This document shows, piece after piece, positions 1-13,300 of a DNA stretch of 64,000 bases. Below the pieces are notes generated by a model. That model was not told the origin of the DNA. It searched no databases and saw only the letters and a list, made by a program, of their open reading frames with translations. The translations under genes and the position numbers were made by a program. The stretch is from Eudorina sp. 2006-703-Eu-15 (Eukaryota > Chlorophyta > Chlorophyceae > Chlamydomonadales > Volvocaceae): contig BDSI01000089.1 in NCBI GenBank assembly GCA_003117195.1, forward strand, positions 62,001 to 126,000, given 5' to 3'. The stretch's first letter is position 1. Every line of letters starts with the position of its first letter.

Positions 1-633
1 CAGCCCATACTACTCGGTGAGGCCGAGCCCCGAGGGCCCGTGTGTGAGGAAAAACTGGCCTGTGTGTGTGTGTGTGGATAAGTTATGTGTGACACATGTT
101 CGCGGACGCGCGTGGGCAACAGAGGGTCGGGCGGTGTTCCGGTCATCCCTTCTTAAGCCGCGCATGTATGCGCGGATGGCCCGCTCCACATACGACCAGA
201 CGTCATGAAATGCACCAAGATTGTAATACCATTGTCTAATCATTGTATTCCGATGTTGTAGCAACAGCGAGATTGGGGTGGTGGGCGCCCTGCGGCACCG
301 GGCGGGCCGCTGTTGGTACCGCGTGCGAGATGTCGGCCTGCCTGGAGATCTGTCATTTCTGACATCGCATACACTGTTTTGGGAGGGTGTCTCTCTGGCC
401 TATGGTCCGCCCGGCCTGTGACGTCTCTATGTAAGGGGCATTGCATGTGGCAGGCCTAATACTGCAGTACTCGTGCACGGGCTGCGTCCTATGGGACGCG
501 CCAGCGCACTGACTAAGCTTCACAGAGGTGTTTCACTTCACGTGCTGGGTGTTCGGCTCCGTTCCCTCCGCCTCCTCACCGGCGAGTCCCTGTCCCGCCC
601 CCTGATGTCTACATGGCTTTCGTACCGCCACAG
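1..633. other. Probable intron or upstream part of the TmcB-like gene
   Basis: This stretch precedes the first exon I can place with confidence. It contains a short TG microsatellite near 60-75 and no convincing coding block up to about 520. From 517 to 633 the frame of the following exon stays open (after a stop at 514-516) and a possible acceptor (CAG) lies at 523-525, so the exon may start at 526 rather than 634. The added residues would be proline-rich and are not recognisable. I see no RNA gene or promoter here. Confidence 0.4.
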
Positions 634-1556
634 GCCACGGTGCACGGCGTTAACATGATGGTGGAGCGGCTGAAGGAGGATGTGGCGTACCTGATCCGCC
701 TGCCGGCCCACGAGCTGTCCATCAACAACAGCCACCTGGATTACATTATGCTGCAGGGGGAGAGTGAGTTGGGTGGAGGGACTGAGGCCTAGGGTCAGCC
801 AAGGGCCAGCTCAGGGGGTATTCGCGCGCAGATACATCAGATGCCATGCCGTGCAATGACATACGAACCGTGGCAATCGATTGGCCGAAAGATGTCGCTG
901 ACGCCCGCAGCTGCGAATGGCGGTTTGGGAAGCCAGACCAAAGGGCAGATTGCCTACAGCAGTTCAGCAAGCATGTACCCAATGAAAACCGCCCATTCCT
1001 TGACACGCTCGTGCGCCACCCGGCCTCTGCCCCATCTCAACCAGAAGGGCCCGTAATCTCAACCCGTAATCTCCCGCCCGTTCCCAGCCCAAACCCCATA
1101 AGCCCCGCGTCCGCTCCCACGTTGTCCGCAGAAAACATCGAACTGGGCGTGGGCGTTGTGTCCACCAGCCTGCTCTCTGACATCTACGCACTATACAAGC
1201 AGGCCACGTTGCTGCAGATCCTGTGCCTGGTGCTCAGCTGGCTGCTGGCCGTGGCTTTCATCTTCATCCAGCTGCGCCCCTTTGTGCGCTCCAACCACGT
1301 GGAGACGCAGCGCATTGCCCGCATGCTCAGTGAGCTGCCTCCCGAGGTGGACATAGAGGGCATCGTGGCGCGCGTGCTGCTGCGCGACACCAACGGCGGC
1401 AATGACAGATCAGGAGGCGGCGGCACCGGGACCTCGTCACATCCCAACAGCCCCGGTCTGGGTGCGTCGGTCAAGGACAGGGAGGGCGGCGGCGGCGGCG
1501 GGGGCCATGGGAATGGCTGGGGAATGGGGTCGGGCTCGATGCGTCGGTCGATGTAG
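634..1556 (+). CDS. C-terminal end of a TmcB-like (tiny macrocysts/PAS family) membrane protein, partial
   Basis: Two exons are supported: 634-763 (donor GTGAGT, phase 1) and 832-1556 (acceptor GCAG), ending in TAG. The join restores the frame through an Asn codon. The protein carries a hydrophobic helix (ILCLVLSWLLAVAFIFIQL), followed at once by RIARMLSELPPEVDIEGIV and a Gly/Ser-rich tail. A last membrane helix, an arginine-containing juxtamembrane stretch, then an (L)SxLPPEVDVEG-type motif is the C-terminal signature I know from the large algal proteins annotated as PAS domain/tiny macrocysts subunit B (TmcB)-like. These are multi-pass membrane proteins of unknown function, possibly sensory. 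The N-terminal bulk lies left of the window. A further small intron in the low-complexity Pro/Ser stretch (about 1050-1120) cannot be excluded. It is on the opposite strand to gene A and converges with it. The family call rests on remembered motifs. Confidence 0.6.
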
Positions 1557-4500
1557 AGAAACGACGACATCCTAGAACCCCGCGCTCCGCATCTTGCTGT
1601 CGGGAGACTGACTGTACGTGTCTGCTCGCGAGATGACCAGCTCGAACAAACCCGACAGCCCAGCTGCCGTGCGTTGCATGTGTGCATGACTGCGCGCCCG
1701 CGTGTGCGTCTGTGTGTGGATCGGTGGGCATGGCAGGGGTGCGTGTCTGTGTGTTGAGAGAAGAGACCCGCCCGTGTCTGTGTGTTTAACAAGAAGCCCG
1801 TGTCTGTGTGTGTTTGCGTGTGAATCAGCACGGTGAGGACCGGCCGGTACATGCCGCGGGCTGCCTTAGCCCCCGTGGTATGGGAACGGGCGACAGTGCA
1901 CGTAGAACATAAGGACGAGGCTGAAGACGCTGCCGGTGGCAGACGCCCTCAAGGGCGGCCATCAGGTGGACACTTACATGGGCACTGCGGACTCACCGAC
2001 CAGGAGGGAAGCTTGTGTAGAGGAGGGGAAAGGAACGCATACCAGCGGGGTCATCAGGCCTCAACAGGGCTGGCGGCTTTGTGGGGCAGCGCGAGAGGTG
2101 TGGTGAAGCGCCTACCATCGGTACGTAGGCTCCCACGGGGGTGTCAATTGAGCGTTTGGGGTGTGTGTGTGCGTGTGCGTGCAAGTCCTTGGACATCGGT
2201 CACGAACCACAGCCCGGCAGGATGCATGGCGGAGAGGGAGTAAGACGGGCGCCACATGTGCTCAGGGCCAGGAGGGAGGCAGACGCATGGACTGCTAACC
2301 GATTCGGACGAATGACCGTAGACAGCACACTAGTGTCCCGGCACCGGGCGAACTGCGGCCACTGCCCACTCGGAGCCCGTCTGTCCGCGCATCCGCGGAC
2401 ACGGCTCACTGCCGCACAATTGCGAGGCGCTGTCGCTGGTGAGGCTTCAGTGTGTCCTGTCGCGCAGCTTGCTCATCACTGAGCGTCCGTGCGAGGTCGC
2501 TGACCATGCCCACCGCCGCCCCTTGCTTGTCTTGCGGCGGCAACGGACACGCGTTACTAGTTGAAATTCGATATTCGAAAGCAGTGGCTGGCGATGGGGT
2601 GCGCGACAAGATTCATGTTTTGTTTAAATTCGCGCATTTCAATTCGCGCTTGGCTGAAAGTTGCTTCGATTTATGCAATCGTTGGTTTGGTGCTGCTGTA
2701 TGCGCCTGGGACTGTCGATGCGCCCCATGCGCCTTCCGTGTGCCGCGAGTTTCGGCGCACTGCGTGTGTGCATCACACTCGGGCGTGGGTGCGGGTCAAC
2801 CTTCACGCTCGCTTGCCATATCATGTACGTGGCCGTCCGTCATAGATGCGACCGCCGTGTGCCGCGGGCAGCCTGTCCTCGCACCCCGTGTGTGTGTATG
2901 CGTGTGTGCGTGTGCGTGTGTGTGTGTGTGTTGGGGGGCCCTCACAGGGTTTCGGTGTGAGTCACAACTGCAACTCCACAACCACCGCATTGGTCCTTGA
3001 TGTACTTCGCATAATTCGTCAAAGCCTCGTCAGGCCGGATTGATGCGGAAACTGTCGGTGCCGTACTAACTGGTGGAGACAGAGTGGAACGGCGGCGGCT
3101 AGCACGTCCGTCCTCAACGACCCAAGATCGAGCCAGCGCGCGATCTATGTCGTGGAGCGGTGTGCTGCCATCATCCTTGCACCTCGCTCTGCACTGCTGT
3201 GTCAAATCATCAGTGGTTACGTACTACGAAACCAGATATAACAGGCTCAAGATCCTATAAGGCGAAAGGCCGAGTGCAAATCAGGCCGCCGTGTGCTGTG
3301 GTGGACCAGGAACGGGAATGGAGGGAGGACTAGATAACGGTGGCCAGTACGGCGCTCCTGCAATGTGGTACGGGAGCAGGACGTTTGCAGGGCCGCCAAG
3401 ACTAGGGAAGCATTGGTGGAAATCTTTGTTTATGTGTTCGTGTGGGTTTGCATTGGGTGTACATGTGCGTTTGTGTTGGGGGGGGCCTTGCGTGCTTACG
3501 GGCATGTACGTATGCGTTCACCTGCGGTATGCTTTGCGGCCAAGTGACGGCTGCTACCAACGGACACATCAACCGCCGGCCGCCAGACGTATACACGTGG
3601 CATGCGCCCTAATCGCCATAGGCGCGACCGTCATCTCGGCATGTTGCTTGGACGCTGCATGCCGCAGTGCTGCTCGTCATGCCAGCGCACGCTTGGTGTT
3701 GCATTCAGAACTGTGGGGCTGACTTGGCCCTAACAGCGAAGGATGCAGCCCTGCACCCATCCACAGCCGCGCGGGAGAGCATTCCGCAGAAAGTTGTCCA
3801 CGCTACGCCGGCCGGACTTGGCCGGATTTGACAAGGTGCAGGACCTCGATCACTGTTTGCGCTGATGTGCTGATGGGTTGCGTACCCGCAGCAGGGCGTG
3901 TCCAGCCCGGCCACGGGCGGGATGAGCACGGTGGCACGCAAACGAGTGGTTTGCTGTGCGGATGGTTTCATTTCATGGTCACTGAGGCAGGTGGTCGGCT
4001 GGTGGTGCTGAGTGTATGTGAGTGGACGAGTGAGGGCTGAATGAAAACCAGTACCGGATTGCGGCACCTGATTACTGATGCGTTCAATTTTTGTGGGGGC
4101 TGCGCCATGCTGCCATGCCGCCTGCCATTTATGCAGTACTTGACCTCCCCGAGTTACCGCGGACCCTTTTTTGATGTTCATCGGCTGGTGAATAATAAGA
4201 CTCCGCGTGTGACCTATGATCTGAGAGTTGGATGGAGTCTCGTAATATATTGCTCGCGCCTCCTAAATCACAAATAACAGTGACGGTTTTACACCGGCGC
4301 CTGCTGGTACTCTCGGCGGGGCCGCGCTCTTGCCGGTGTGGAACCGACGGCGGGGAGCTGGGCCACTCGTCACGGCACGAGATTACGCGGTCCCAGAGGG
4401 AGGCAGCTCACATTGTTGACAGCGCGCAAGGCAGTGGAGAGGGTGTATGTGTGGGATACTGAGCGAGGCGTTGCATCACGCCAGGGGCCAGGGAGCGTGC

Positions 4501-6680
4501 GTGGCCGAGACTTACCTAATGTTGCGAGGTGACCCGGTGATATAGCGAGCGGCAGCCGTCGGAAGCTATGACGCATGCCCCGCACCGGGGTTCAACGTTT
4601 TCGGCTGCCTGAGGGGTATCTGTTCGTGTGCTGTGCGTGGCTGGTTTTTCGCGCTGGGATACGGTATGCGCGGCGGCCCTCAAGGTCGCATGAGGAACAT
4701 GGCGGCGAAACTGTCCGACGAACCATACATCATTCGCCTGCCTCGATCCTGGTGCGCTGGTACTGTTGTGTGGGTTGTTTCTTCGATCGCGCGGTGTATG
4801 TTTGGGTGGTTGCAGCATGACGCTGAGACCGACGCCATGGGCTGCTGGCGACCGTTGCTCATCCAAAATATGGTGGATGGTGCGTGCTGCACAGGACCTT
4901 TCTGCGACAAATACGACCGCCCTGGCGTGATTATTCGTTGTTCGGGTTTGCGACGCCCATTAGGGTCGGAGTCGCTGCAGGACATCAGCTCCAGGACGGT
5001 CAAAACTGTATGGCCTTGCTGTGCGCATTGGCTTGTGTGTGTGTGTGTGGGGGGGGGGGGGTAAGAGAGACATGGCCGGCGTGCGACTCTCGACGTCATT
5101 GCATCGTTAACCTCTAGTGAGTTGCTGCTGGTGGCCACTGGAGGGTCCTTTCAAGTGTCAAAGACGGTGACTCTTGTCGCATGAAGGCTACACCGAGCTG
5201 AACGAATTCAGGTAATAAATCGGAGTAAGAGAACACCTGCTGGAGATAGGTACACTTAGAAATAAAGCTGCATCAATGCCCAGTAATGCCCCATCTCACA
5301 GCCATCCCATCGAACCGGGCACGCGACCGGATACGGGCGCTTTCGTTCCGTACACCTCGCTCGCGATTCTGTTACTCGGGCACTTGCATGTCCTGTATGC
5401 ATGGCTACGTAAGCTGTCAAGCAAGCCAAACCATGAAGCAATCGCCTACCACTCTGCGCGCGGGTAGCTGCTGCAACAAACAAACTCATCAGTCCAGGCA
5501 GGCCCACGTGCAAGCTCCCTCCATCTACCCAAGGTTGGAGAAGCACCGCCCGCATTTGATGAGCCGTGCGCGTACCCTGACGATCGACCAACGTGCGTCG
5601 GGACACCCGCCCCGCGCATCGAACCCTCTGCAACGAAGTGCCGTAGGGTTGCTTGCCACCGACTCTGACTCTGAGCACACGTGCACGCACGCCTGAGCGT
5701 GACGCCATTCAAGCCACCTCATGCATCACGCACCCATTGATCGGTGACGTGGCTTCACGGCACGAATCCGGGAGCAGCTAGATAGACGAGCCCGCAGCAG
5801 ATGAATCACTATATGTACAGCATATCGATCGATCTTGGCACACCAAAGCGTCTGTCGACGGCCAGCGGTAATGGCAACCATAATAAGACAAGCATCCATG
5901 TGCTCGCAAACCTTCACAGCAGCGCCCCCTCATGTGCGGCATGCATTATTTGCACGCTCCTAAAATCGATCTAACTAGCCGCGTGAGATGCCACGTACTG
6001 AGGGAAATGATGATCAACTCCACATACAACTTGCGAAATAATGGGACGGAAGAAAAATGTCATCGTCCCAGCGCGCAGCGAGCACGAACTTCGTGCGTGT
6101 GTGCGTTGCTGTATGTAACGAAGCACGCACCCGCTGCAGCTATGAAACGTTGATCATCACACGCACGACATTCCCGGCGGCGGGAGCCAACAGGAGGCGC
6201 CGTAATACGAATCCAGCCATAAGCTGCGCTCTATCTCTTGGCGGTCAGCGATGCATGAATGCGCTACCATACATACATTCTCACAGCAGCTCACGGTGGC
6301 GGCTCTATTCCGCGCAAGAGAACGAACGAGACATCACCAGACATGCAGACAGACAGACACGACGTACTGCGACGCACGCATCACCTTTGCAGCGAGGCAT
6401 CGTCAACAACTGCCACACACCTTCATGCAGGCTTCGTGGCCAGCGCAGGTACATGCGCCCAGTGCTGCATGCGTGAGAGGCTATTTGTAAGCTCTGCTGC
6501 CCGGTCCGAGCCAAACATGCGTGCATCGATCAATTATATATGACATCAAGCAAAAATAGTGAGTATGCGATACAAGACCCACGCAGTCAAGCCGCCATCG
6601 GCGCCAATCAAGCTATATGAGTAAGCATTCTGGGGACTGCCCGCCCCTAGTGGGACGGCTGCCCGTATGTACATCACGAC
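1557..6680. other. Intergenic region between two convergent genes
   Basis: This is the tail-to-tail spacer between the TmcB-like gene and gene A. I find only short open frames in all six frames, with no recognisable domain, consistent splice pattern or RNA gene. Simple repeats are present: GT/TG tracts near 1790-1815, 2155-2180 and 2886-2932, and a GT-plus-poly-G stretch at 5036-5061. The 3' UTRs of both genes must lie in it, but I could not place a convincing TGTAA polyadenylation signal close to either stop codon. Confidence 0.5.
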
Positions 6681-6704
6681 AGTTCGACGGTTGCCTCGCC
6701 GAAG

Positions 6705-7055
6705 TCAGAAGTGGTCACCGCGCAGCTGTGTCGAAGCAAGCTCATTCAGAGACGCGCCCAGCCGTGCGTGTAGTTCCCTCCCTCGCTCGCCGGCTGGAGG
6801 ACTGAGCGTTCCTTGATTGGTCAGGCGGAACTGCCGCCAGCAGGTGGTCGTGAGGGCGGGTGGATGGCTGCATGTATGCCCCTCGTCAAAGACCTGCCTG
6901 CATGGGACTGCTGCTGTTCTGGAGCATCTGCTAAACTGGTTGGCGGAGGTCGTCTTACGTAGCTGGCCATGCATTCGGCCAGCGTCCCCATCCAGCAGAT
7001 GCATCCAAACAAGCTGCGGTCCAACCTGCTGTCCGCCGTTCGGCGACCTCCGCAC
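6705..7055 (-). pseudogene. Decayed terminal CBM exon of gene A
   Basis: Downstream of gene A's stop, the minus strand encodes a degraded relative of the last exon of genes B and C. In one frame I can read VWMHLLDGDAGR against VWGRLAGGAGK of gene B, LTTTCWRQFRLTN against LTTSWQQFCLTG, and a final degenerate match to the ARFKMSFGTAATTF segment. At DNA level, about 6685-6755 aligns with the end of gene B's last exon with small indels. It follows the C-terminal linker of gene A in the place where B and C carry their final jelly-roll module, so it is a relic of a lost fourth module. No intact splice sites, and no clear remnant of the companion 105-bp exon, were found. Confidence 0.6.
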
Positions 7056-7365
7056 GCTCTATCTGTACATTTATTTGCCCCCAGGGCAAGAAGCCGGTTG
7101 GTAAGATTCCAGTTGAACGACTGCATGCAAGCATTTGCGGAACCAGCAAGCATCTGGCGTTCCGGCTGCCTGTATTTGCCCACCAACTGTATGTGCACGG
7201 CATTCTCGTTGTATAGACATTACGCCACACATGCATCAGCGCTAGCTGGTCGTCGCTTGGACGCTCCCCCACATCCGTCAGTCAGCTAAGGCGGCTAGCT
7301 AGTCGAGCGCGGTGCCATACATACTTACGGTTGCCGGAATTGATTGCCATTTTCAGCAGCCGACG

Positions 7366-10300
7366 TTACGCACGACGACGTGATGGGCTGGGCGGCGGCC
7401 GAGGGCTGGGAGGTGGTGGTGGTGCTGCTACAGAAGTAATGGTCGCCCTATCGAAGTAGAAAGTGGTCAACGTACTTCCAAAGTTGACCTTGAACTGCGC
7501 CCACGTGGTTCCCTGGCCGGCCGGCTTCTGAGCATTTGTTTGACAATATTGCTGCCACGTATTTTTAATGCTGATCAGCTGCCATGTATAGGTCGTGTAC
7601 GTCTTAGAGTCCTGCAGTGTGATAGATGCGGCGGCTGAGGAGCCCGTGACACGCGCCCAGAAGCAGAAGGTGTACAGGCGCCCGGTGAAAATCTCAATAT
7701 TGGGGCCCTGCGGTCCATGCAAGCCGACGGAGGGAGACGGGCACTTCAGGCAGGAAATCAACCTTCTCGCTCGAAGCAGCACACGTACGCCGCGCGCGCA
7801 GGCAGCGTTGATGAGCGTGCTGTACGCACGCAGATGAAGTTTATTTGACACCGGCACGCACAGGATTCCATCCGTCCGTGATGACCACGAGCCCGTAATT
7901 AATCATAATAATTATACATTGATAATAATAGCACGCCTCGGTCTTAAACCGAGGCGTGTGTCAAGAGAGCGGGGTGGATGGATGGAGAGCACGTTTACGG
8001 GTAGCTCGCCCCTGGCTCCCGCCGCCACCACATACAACGAGTCAGTAATGTATCTTGAGCGAATTACTGAACGCATATATATTGCGTGCTTTGAAGCAAG
8101 GCATGATGACGCCACCGTTCAGGAAGGGCGGTGAAGTTAGGTGCCGAGCCTTACCAGCAGCTGCACGTGCCAATCGGTACCGGTGACTTGGGTGAGTGCC
8201 ATGGAAAAGCCACCCGCGCCACTGTAGGCCGCCGCCGGCACGCCAAAAGCGTAGGTACCCTATGCGGCGAATGGCATCAAGGCAGGGTACCGCCCGTCGC
8301 CATCATGAAGGATTTTTATTTGCTGATGATAAAGGTAGGGAGCGAAACGCCAATCGACGAGCAGTACTAAAGTGCAGGACTGCGCCGGTGGTCTCGTCGC
8401 GACAGGCGGCAGTGTCAGCACCTGCTGCAATAACTTATCTCTCGTGTAGCCGTACATATGTGCGGGTCGTACAAGCAAGTTCCGTATAACCACACAGGCA
8501 GGGGTTCATGATGATTCGACAATCCTTGGATTGCGTGGTCACTGCGTGCTCTCCGCTAACAGCTAGCTAGGCTCGAGTGTACCTTCGGATCGTTGGCGGG
8601 TTGGCTAGTTGTGCGAATCCACACACCGTAGTCATCGGAACTGCTCCCGCGGGTTTCAAACTCAGCCACCATCACTGACGCCTGGGGTGGTGGCGGCGAT
8701 GGCGGCGGCAGTGGCGGCGACGGCGGCGGCGGCGGTGGCGACGGCGGCGGCGCCGAGAACACCGTTATGCTGGCTCGGTCGAAGTAGAATGTTGCCAGCG
8801 CTGTGCCGAAGCTGACCTTGAATTGCGTCAGGGTGGGACCGGCCAGGCCAATCGGTTTCTGCGCATTCACCAGGCAGAATTGTTGCCACGAGGTGCTGAT
8901 TGTGACTCTCTGTGAGCCGTAAACCACAAAGGTGGACGTGTCCTGCACTGCCAAGGTTGCTGTGGTGGACGACCCGGCCGCCAGGCGCGCCCAGACGCAG
9001 AAGGTGTAGATGCGCCCAGTGAAGAGCTCCGTGATTGGACTCTGCGCGCGCGTAATAAGCGATGCAAACATTGTCAACATAACATTGTCATTGTTGTAAG
9101 ATCGGTGCATGTGGACCCTTGCTTGGTCCCGACCGGGCGTTCCAAAGACCCCACGCAGATAGAACGTTACAAGATCTGTTTACTAGGAATCGGCTATATT
9201 AGGCCGGCCCAGTCAAACCAAACGTTGTCCCGGGGACAACGTGCACAGGCAGCGTACGGGCGCCCCCAAGGTGAACGGAGGTGGGAGGACGCATGCATGG
9301 CAGGATGAAAAGCTGCCGCAAACCTGCCATCGAATTGAGTTATAGCACGGCGTAGGTTTCAGGGTGGCGGCGGCAGATGTTGCCCGCCCTATATATGGTC
9401 CCCGATTCCTTGATCTCGCGCAGGGCACAGACGGAGCCCGTCGGTTGCTTTGCTTTGCAATGACTGCCTGTGCGCCCTCTTGGCCGAACGCACGCGCGGA
9501 CAGGCTTGCTAGCTACTGTGAATACTGTGAAGCCTTACTACTTCGTTCATCAGCACGCACTACTGCCAGCAGCTAGCGCTCACCAGCAGCTGGAAGTGCC
9601 AGTCGGTGCCGGTGATCTGGGTCAGCGTGGCTGACAGGCCCCCACTTCCACTGTAAGCCGCAGCCGGGACACCGAACGAATACGTGCCCTGCATGCATGC
9701 ATGTAGGCGGCGGGATCTGTCATGAGTGGGCGGAACGAACATCGATGTCCAGCTACGTCCCACAGACAGACAGCAGATGATGATTCTTGTTTTGCACGCA
9801 GGCAGGGTTTATCATTTGCAGGCACAAGGCCCACACGGCCCTCGCTCGCTGGCTCGCTCTGACCTGTGCACCAGATGACGTGGCGATCCACAGGCCGTAG
9901 CCATCAGAGCTACTGCCCGGAGCCTCAAACTCCGCGACTGTCGCAGGTGACTGCGGAGGCGGTGGGGACGGTGGCCGTGGCGGCGGAGGCCGCGGGGCCG
10001 GCGGGGGCGCCGGAGGCAGGCGCGGCGGCGGCGGTGGCGGCGCCGACGATGACGTAATGACAGCCTCATCGAAGTAGAACGTTGTGACCGCAGTGCCAAA
10101 GTTGACCTTGAAATTTGCCCAGACAGTCGCCCCCTGCTGGGCTGCTGGCTTTCCAACATTCGATAAGCAGAATTGCTTCCACGCGCTTGTGATGGTCACA
10201 GATTGCCAGCCGTACACGGCATACGTCGTGTTGTCCTGCAAGCCCAGCCCGGCGGCCGCTGACGTGGGCTGGCCAGCGCTGCCGGCAATGCGCGCCCAGA

Positions 10301-13300
10301 TGCACCAGTTGAACACGGTGGCGTCGAGCAGGTCGACCGCCCGACTCTGGGCGGGTTCGGTACAAACACACATATGACACGTAGGCAGGCAGGCGCAAGC
10401 GAGGCAGGGAGGCCCTTCAACCAATGTATGTATATATGGTCGTCAACCAAAGCAAGCTCGTACGTATCGTGGAAGTGGGTGCCGCAACATGCTAGATGGA
10501 AGAGAGTGAAGGTGCGCGTACGGCCATGCTTACTGAGTTGGAGATTGCCGCGTGTTCTCAATAATTGAGTCATGATGGGTGCGCCCATCGCGCAATAATG
10601 AGGGTGCGAGCACAAGCAGGCATGCACTGATTACAATCTCCCCGGTGGCAGCGGCGCATAATAAATTCAGCGAGCCACACCGCAACATGCCCCTGAATCC
10701 AAGCTTAGGTTTGCCCAGCGTATAGTGATAATAACAAAAATAATAAGCATATTTTTCATTTGAAACATTTATGACTACATCAAAAAATAATAATGATACA
10801 GACAATAATAAGGATGATAAGTAATGATGACAATAATGCACCATAAAATACCATGTAGCGAAGCACGTAAATGCACGATTCGTACCACGAGTTGCACGTG
10901 CCAGTCGGTGGTTGAGATCGCGCTGACAGTGACGGATAGCCCGGCGGAGCCGCTGTAGGCCGCCGCGGCGACCCCGAACGAATAGGTGGCCTGCAGCCAA
11001 TCAATGTTCCAAGATGCGGAAAATTGGTTCACAAATAAGTACCGTGCGTGCAGTAACGGAGCCCGGGCACGCACCTCCGGGCATAAGGCTTTACAGTCCG
11101 CCGAAGCCAGGCGCTTCCGGGCGCAAGCAAGACAGAACGAAACAGTATTTCGCGTAGTGCTGCCAGCCAATTATTAGTAAACACCACGCACCCCCAAACA
11201 AGGCGCAAGACAGCCATACGAGGGCCGCAGTATATATGTACATACATACCTGAGGGTAGCCAGGCTTCCCGTTGTTACTGATCCACACTGTGTAACCATC
11301 CGAGGTGGACCCCGGGGTGTTGAAGCCGGCTGCAATCTGAGCGGGCTGGGGCGGTGAGGGCGGTGGCGCCGGCGGCGGCGGCGGGCCCCTACACGCTCCG
11401 CAAGTCGCGCGGCAGTAGTTTGCGTCCAAGACCCACTGAGCGCTGCACAAGTTCCATTGCCGCAGCTGGTCGCACGATCCTCCTGCGACGCGCACCCCGG
11501 AAACCGGCGACAGAGCGAGGTAGGGAAGCATGTTCACGAACTGTTCAAGGGCGAGGTTGCGTATGGGAAGTAAGCCGTATATTATTTTGTAGTAGTGGGC
11601 CCCGCGGGTCATCGGTGACAGCCATAGCTTCGTATTACTCACCACACACCGCATAATAAACGTATATGCCGTATATGCTATATATGTGCGTACTTCGTCT
11701 AGCGACAGGACGGAAGGACGCCTGCCACAAGATGCAAAGATTGGCCGGCGGGGCATCAACTGCTTTTAATTATCGATCAGGCAGAAGCAAGCGGAGCTAT
11801 CTATCTAGCTAGGGGCACGTACCGCTCCACTGGCGATCCGTGCACGGCAGGCCCGCCCCGCTGCAGATGCCGCACGTCCGATGGCAGTAGCCAACGGGTG
11901 CTACCTGGTAGCAACCGCCGATAGGCACCAGCTGCTGGCATGTCAAGCCGCCTAAGCGGCGGAGCAAAGTAGGGCGCCAGCCGGTACGTACGTAGTTGGG
12001 GCGGGATGCTAGTTAACGGCAATTCGCGAGGAGACGGACGCGGACTGCATGGATGGTCCATTAAAGGATGTGAGATTTATTACGTTAATGTTTAGGAGCC
12101 ATGTAAGTGCACCATATATAAAGACATGCATGTGTACCATATCCCCAGCTTTTAGCCGCAAGATTCAATTCATCAAATGACTTATGGAAGCAGTTATATA
12201 TCCGCATCTACGTGAAGGCAGCGCATTTATCTGCACGCCCACATACCCGACAGGCTGATGGGGGGTGGCGCGTCCATGCATACTGGCGTGTTCTCGACGC
12301 AGCGGCCGCAAGTGACGGAGCAGTACCCGCCGATCTTGCCGACCAGGGCCTGCAGCTCAGCTGAGCTGGAGCTGACGAAGCTGCCGCCGGTGGACAGGTC
12401 GTTGCAGCGGCCCGCCAGGGCCGAGCAGGTGCAGCCCGCAGCGCCCACACCGTTGGCGGCGCAGACATCAACTGCAGCACAACAGAGGCAATGCAGTGAG
12501 CCGGCGGACAGTACGATCTCATGCTTATTATTCGTTCTATTCGTTCACACTGTGCATACGTGCATCTGCATGGACTAAGCATCCCCAATAGCGCGGCTGA
12601 ATATAATACTTGAAACGCCTAAAACGTCCACACCGATACATACGCAGCGTGGTACAAAGGCGATGCGTGCACAGACTCGCGCGGTTGGGCGGTTCAATAA
12701 AGGTGTATGCATTCGTTCCACACCGACCGTGCAGAAGGCTTCACCACAACCCAGCAAATATTTGTGGGGCACACGCGCGACGAACAAAGATCGTATGACA
12801 GACCTGGCGGTGGAATCTGGGCGCAGTACGGCAGAAGCCATTGGTCGTACGATGTCGTTATTGCCGGTGGAATGTAGTTGTCGACAGTGCCCTGCGCATT
12901 ACAACCGGGACCTGCTGTTGAAGCATGCATTTTTTGTTCGTTGATTACAGACATCACGAGCACCCACCGTCATGGAGCAGAACTGATCAGCGAAGCTCTT
13001 GCCGTTCTGGTACGGCGTAGGGCTGGACGAGCATAACGGTATATTAGCGGCCACGTTGTAGATCGGGGTACCCCAGCTGGCCGCCGGAACCATGGCGCCA
13101 CCGTTGCTGATCATTTCTCGGCCCGGGTAGGGATTTTCGGCCGTATCAATGACCTTGAGGTATAGAAGCTTGCCGTCAAAATAATACACCTCGCCGGTGG
13201 GGCTGGCTAGCACGTCAGAAAGCTTTGAGCCAGCCGTCAAGATGGATGTGGGGATGAGCCACGTGCTGGCCTTCCGGGTAATATTGAAGGTGGTGCCGGC

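Larger units (their letters stand above)
7366..12471 (-). other. Gene A C-terminal region: three ShK-like domains and three CBM4/9-like modules
   Basis: Exons 22-30: 12247-12471, 11823-11951, 11250-11482, 10886-10990, 9864-10346, 9584-9688, 8583-9041, 8155-8259, 7366-7707. Exons 22-24 each carry a six-cysteine ShK-like unit ending in CxxTCGxC. The name comes from a sea-anemone peptide, but this fold is common in algal extracellular proteins and says nothing about toxicity. Each CBM module runs over three exons: the end of one long exon (EF-x-TPGSSSDGYGVWI type), a 105-bp exon (GTYSFGVPAAAYSG type), then the start of the next long exon (TGR-x-YTFCVWAR, SWQQFC, FYFDRA). Pro/Ser linkers separate the modules. 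The last exon ends PPPSPSRRRA and stops, in place of another module. Exon 24's proline stretch begins just after the third ShK unit. Confidence 0.8.

Noticed and set aside
10886..12471. ShK domains read as toxin genes
   Set aside because: They are short cysteine domains inside a large secreted protein. ShK-type domains are widespread in algal extracellular proteins, and nothing suggests a toxin.
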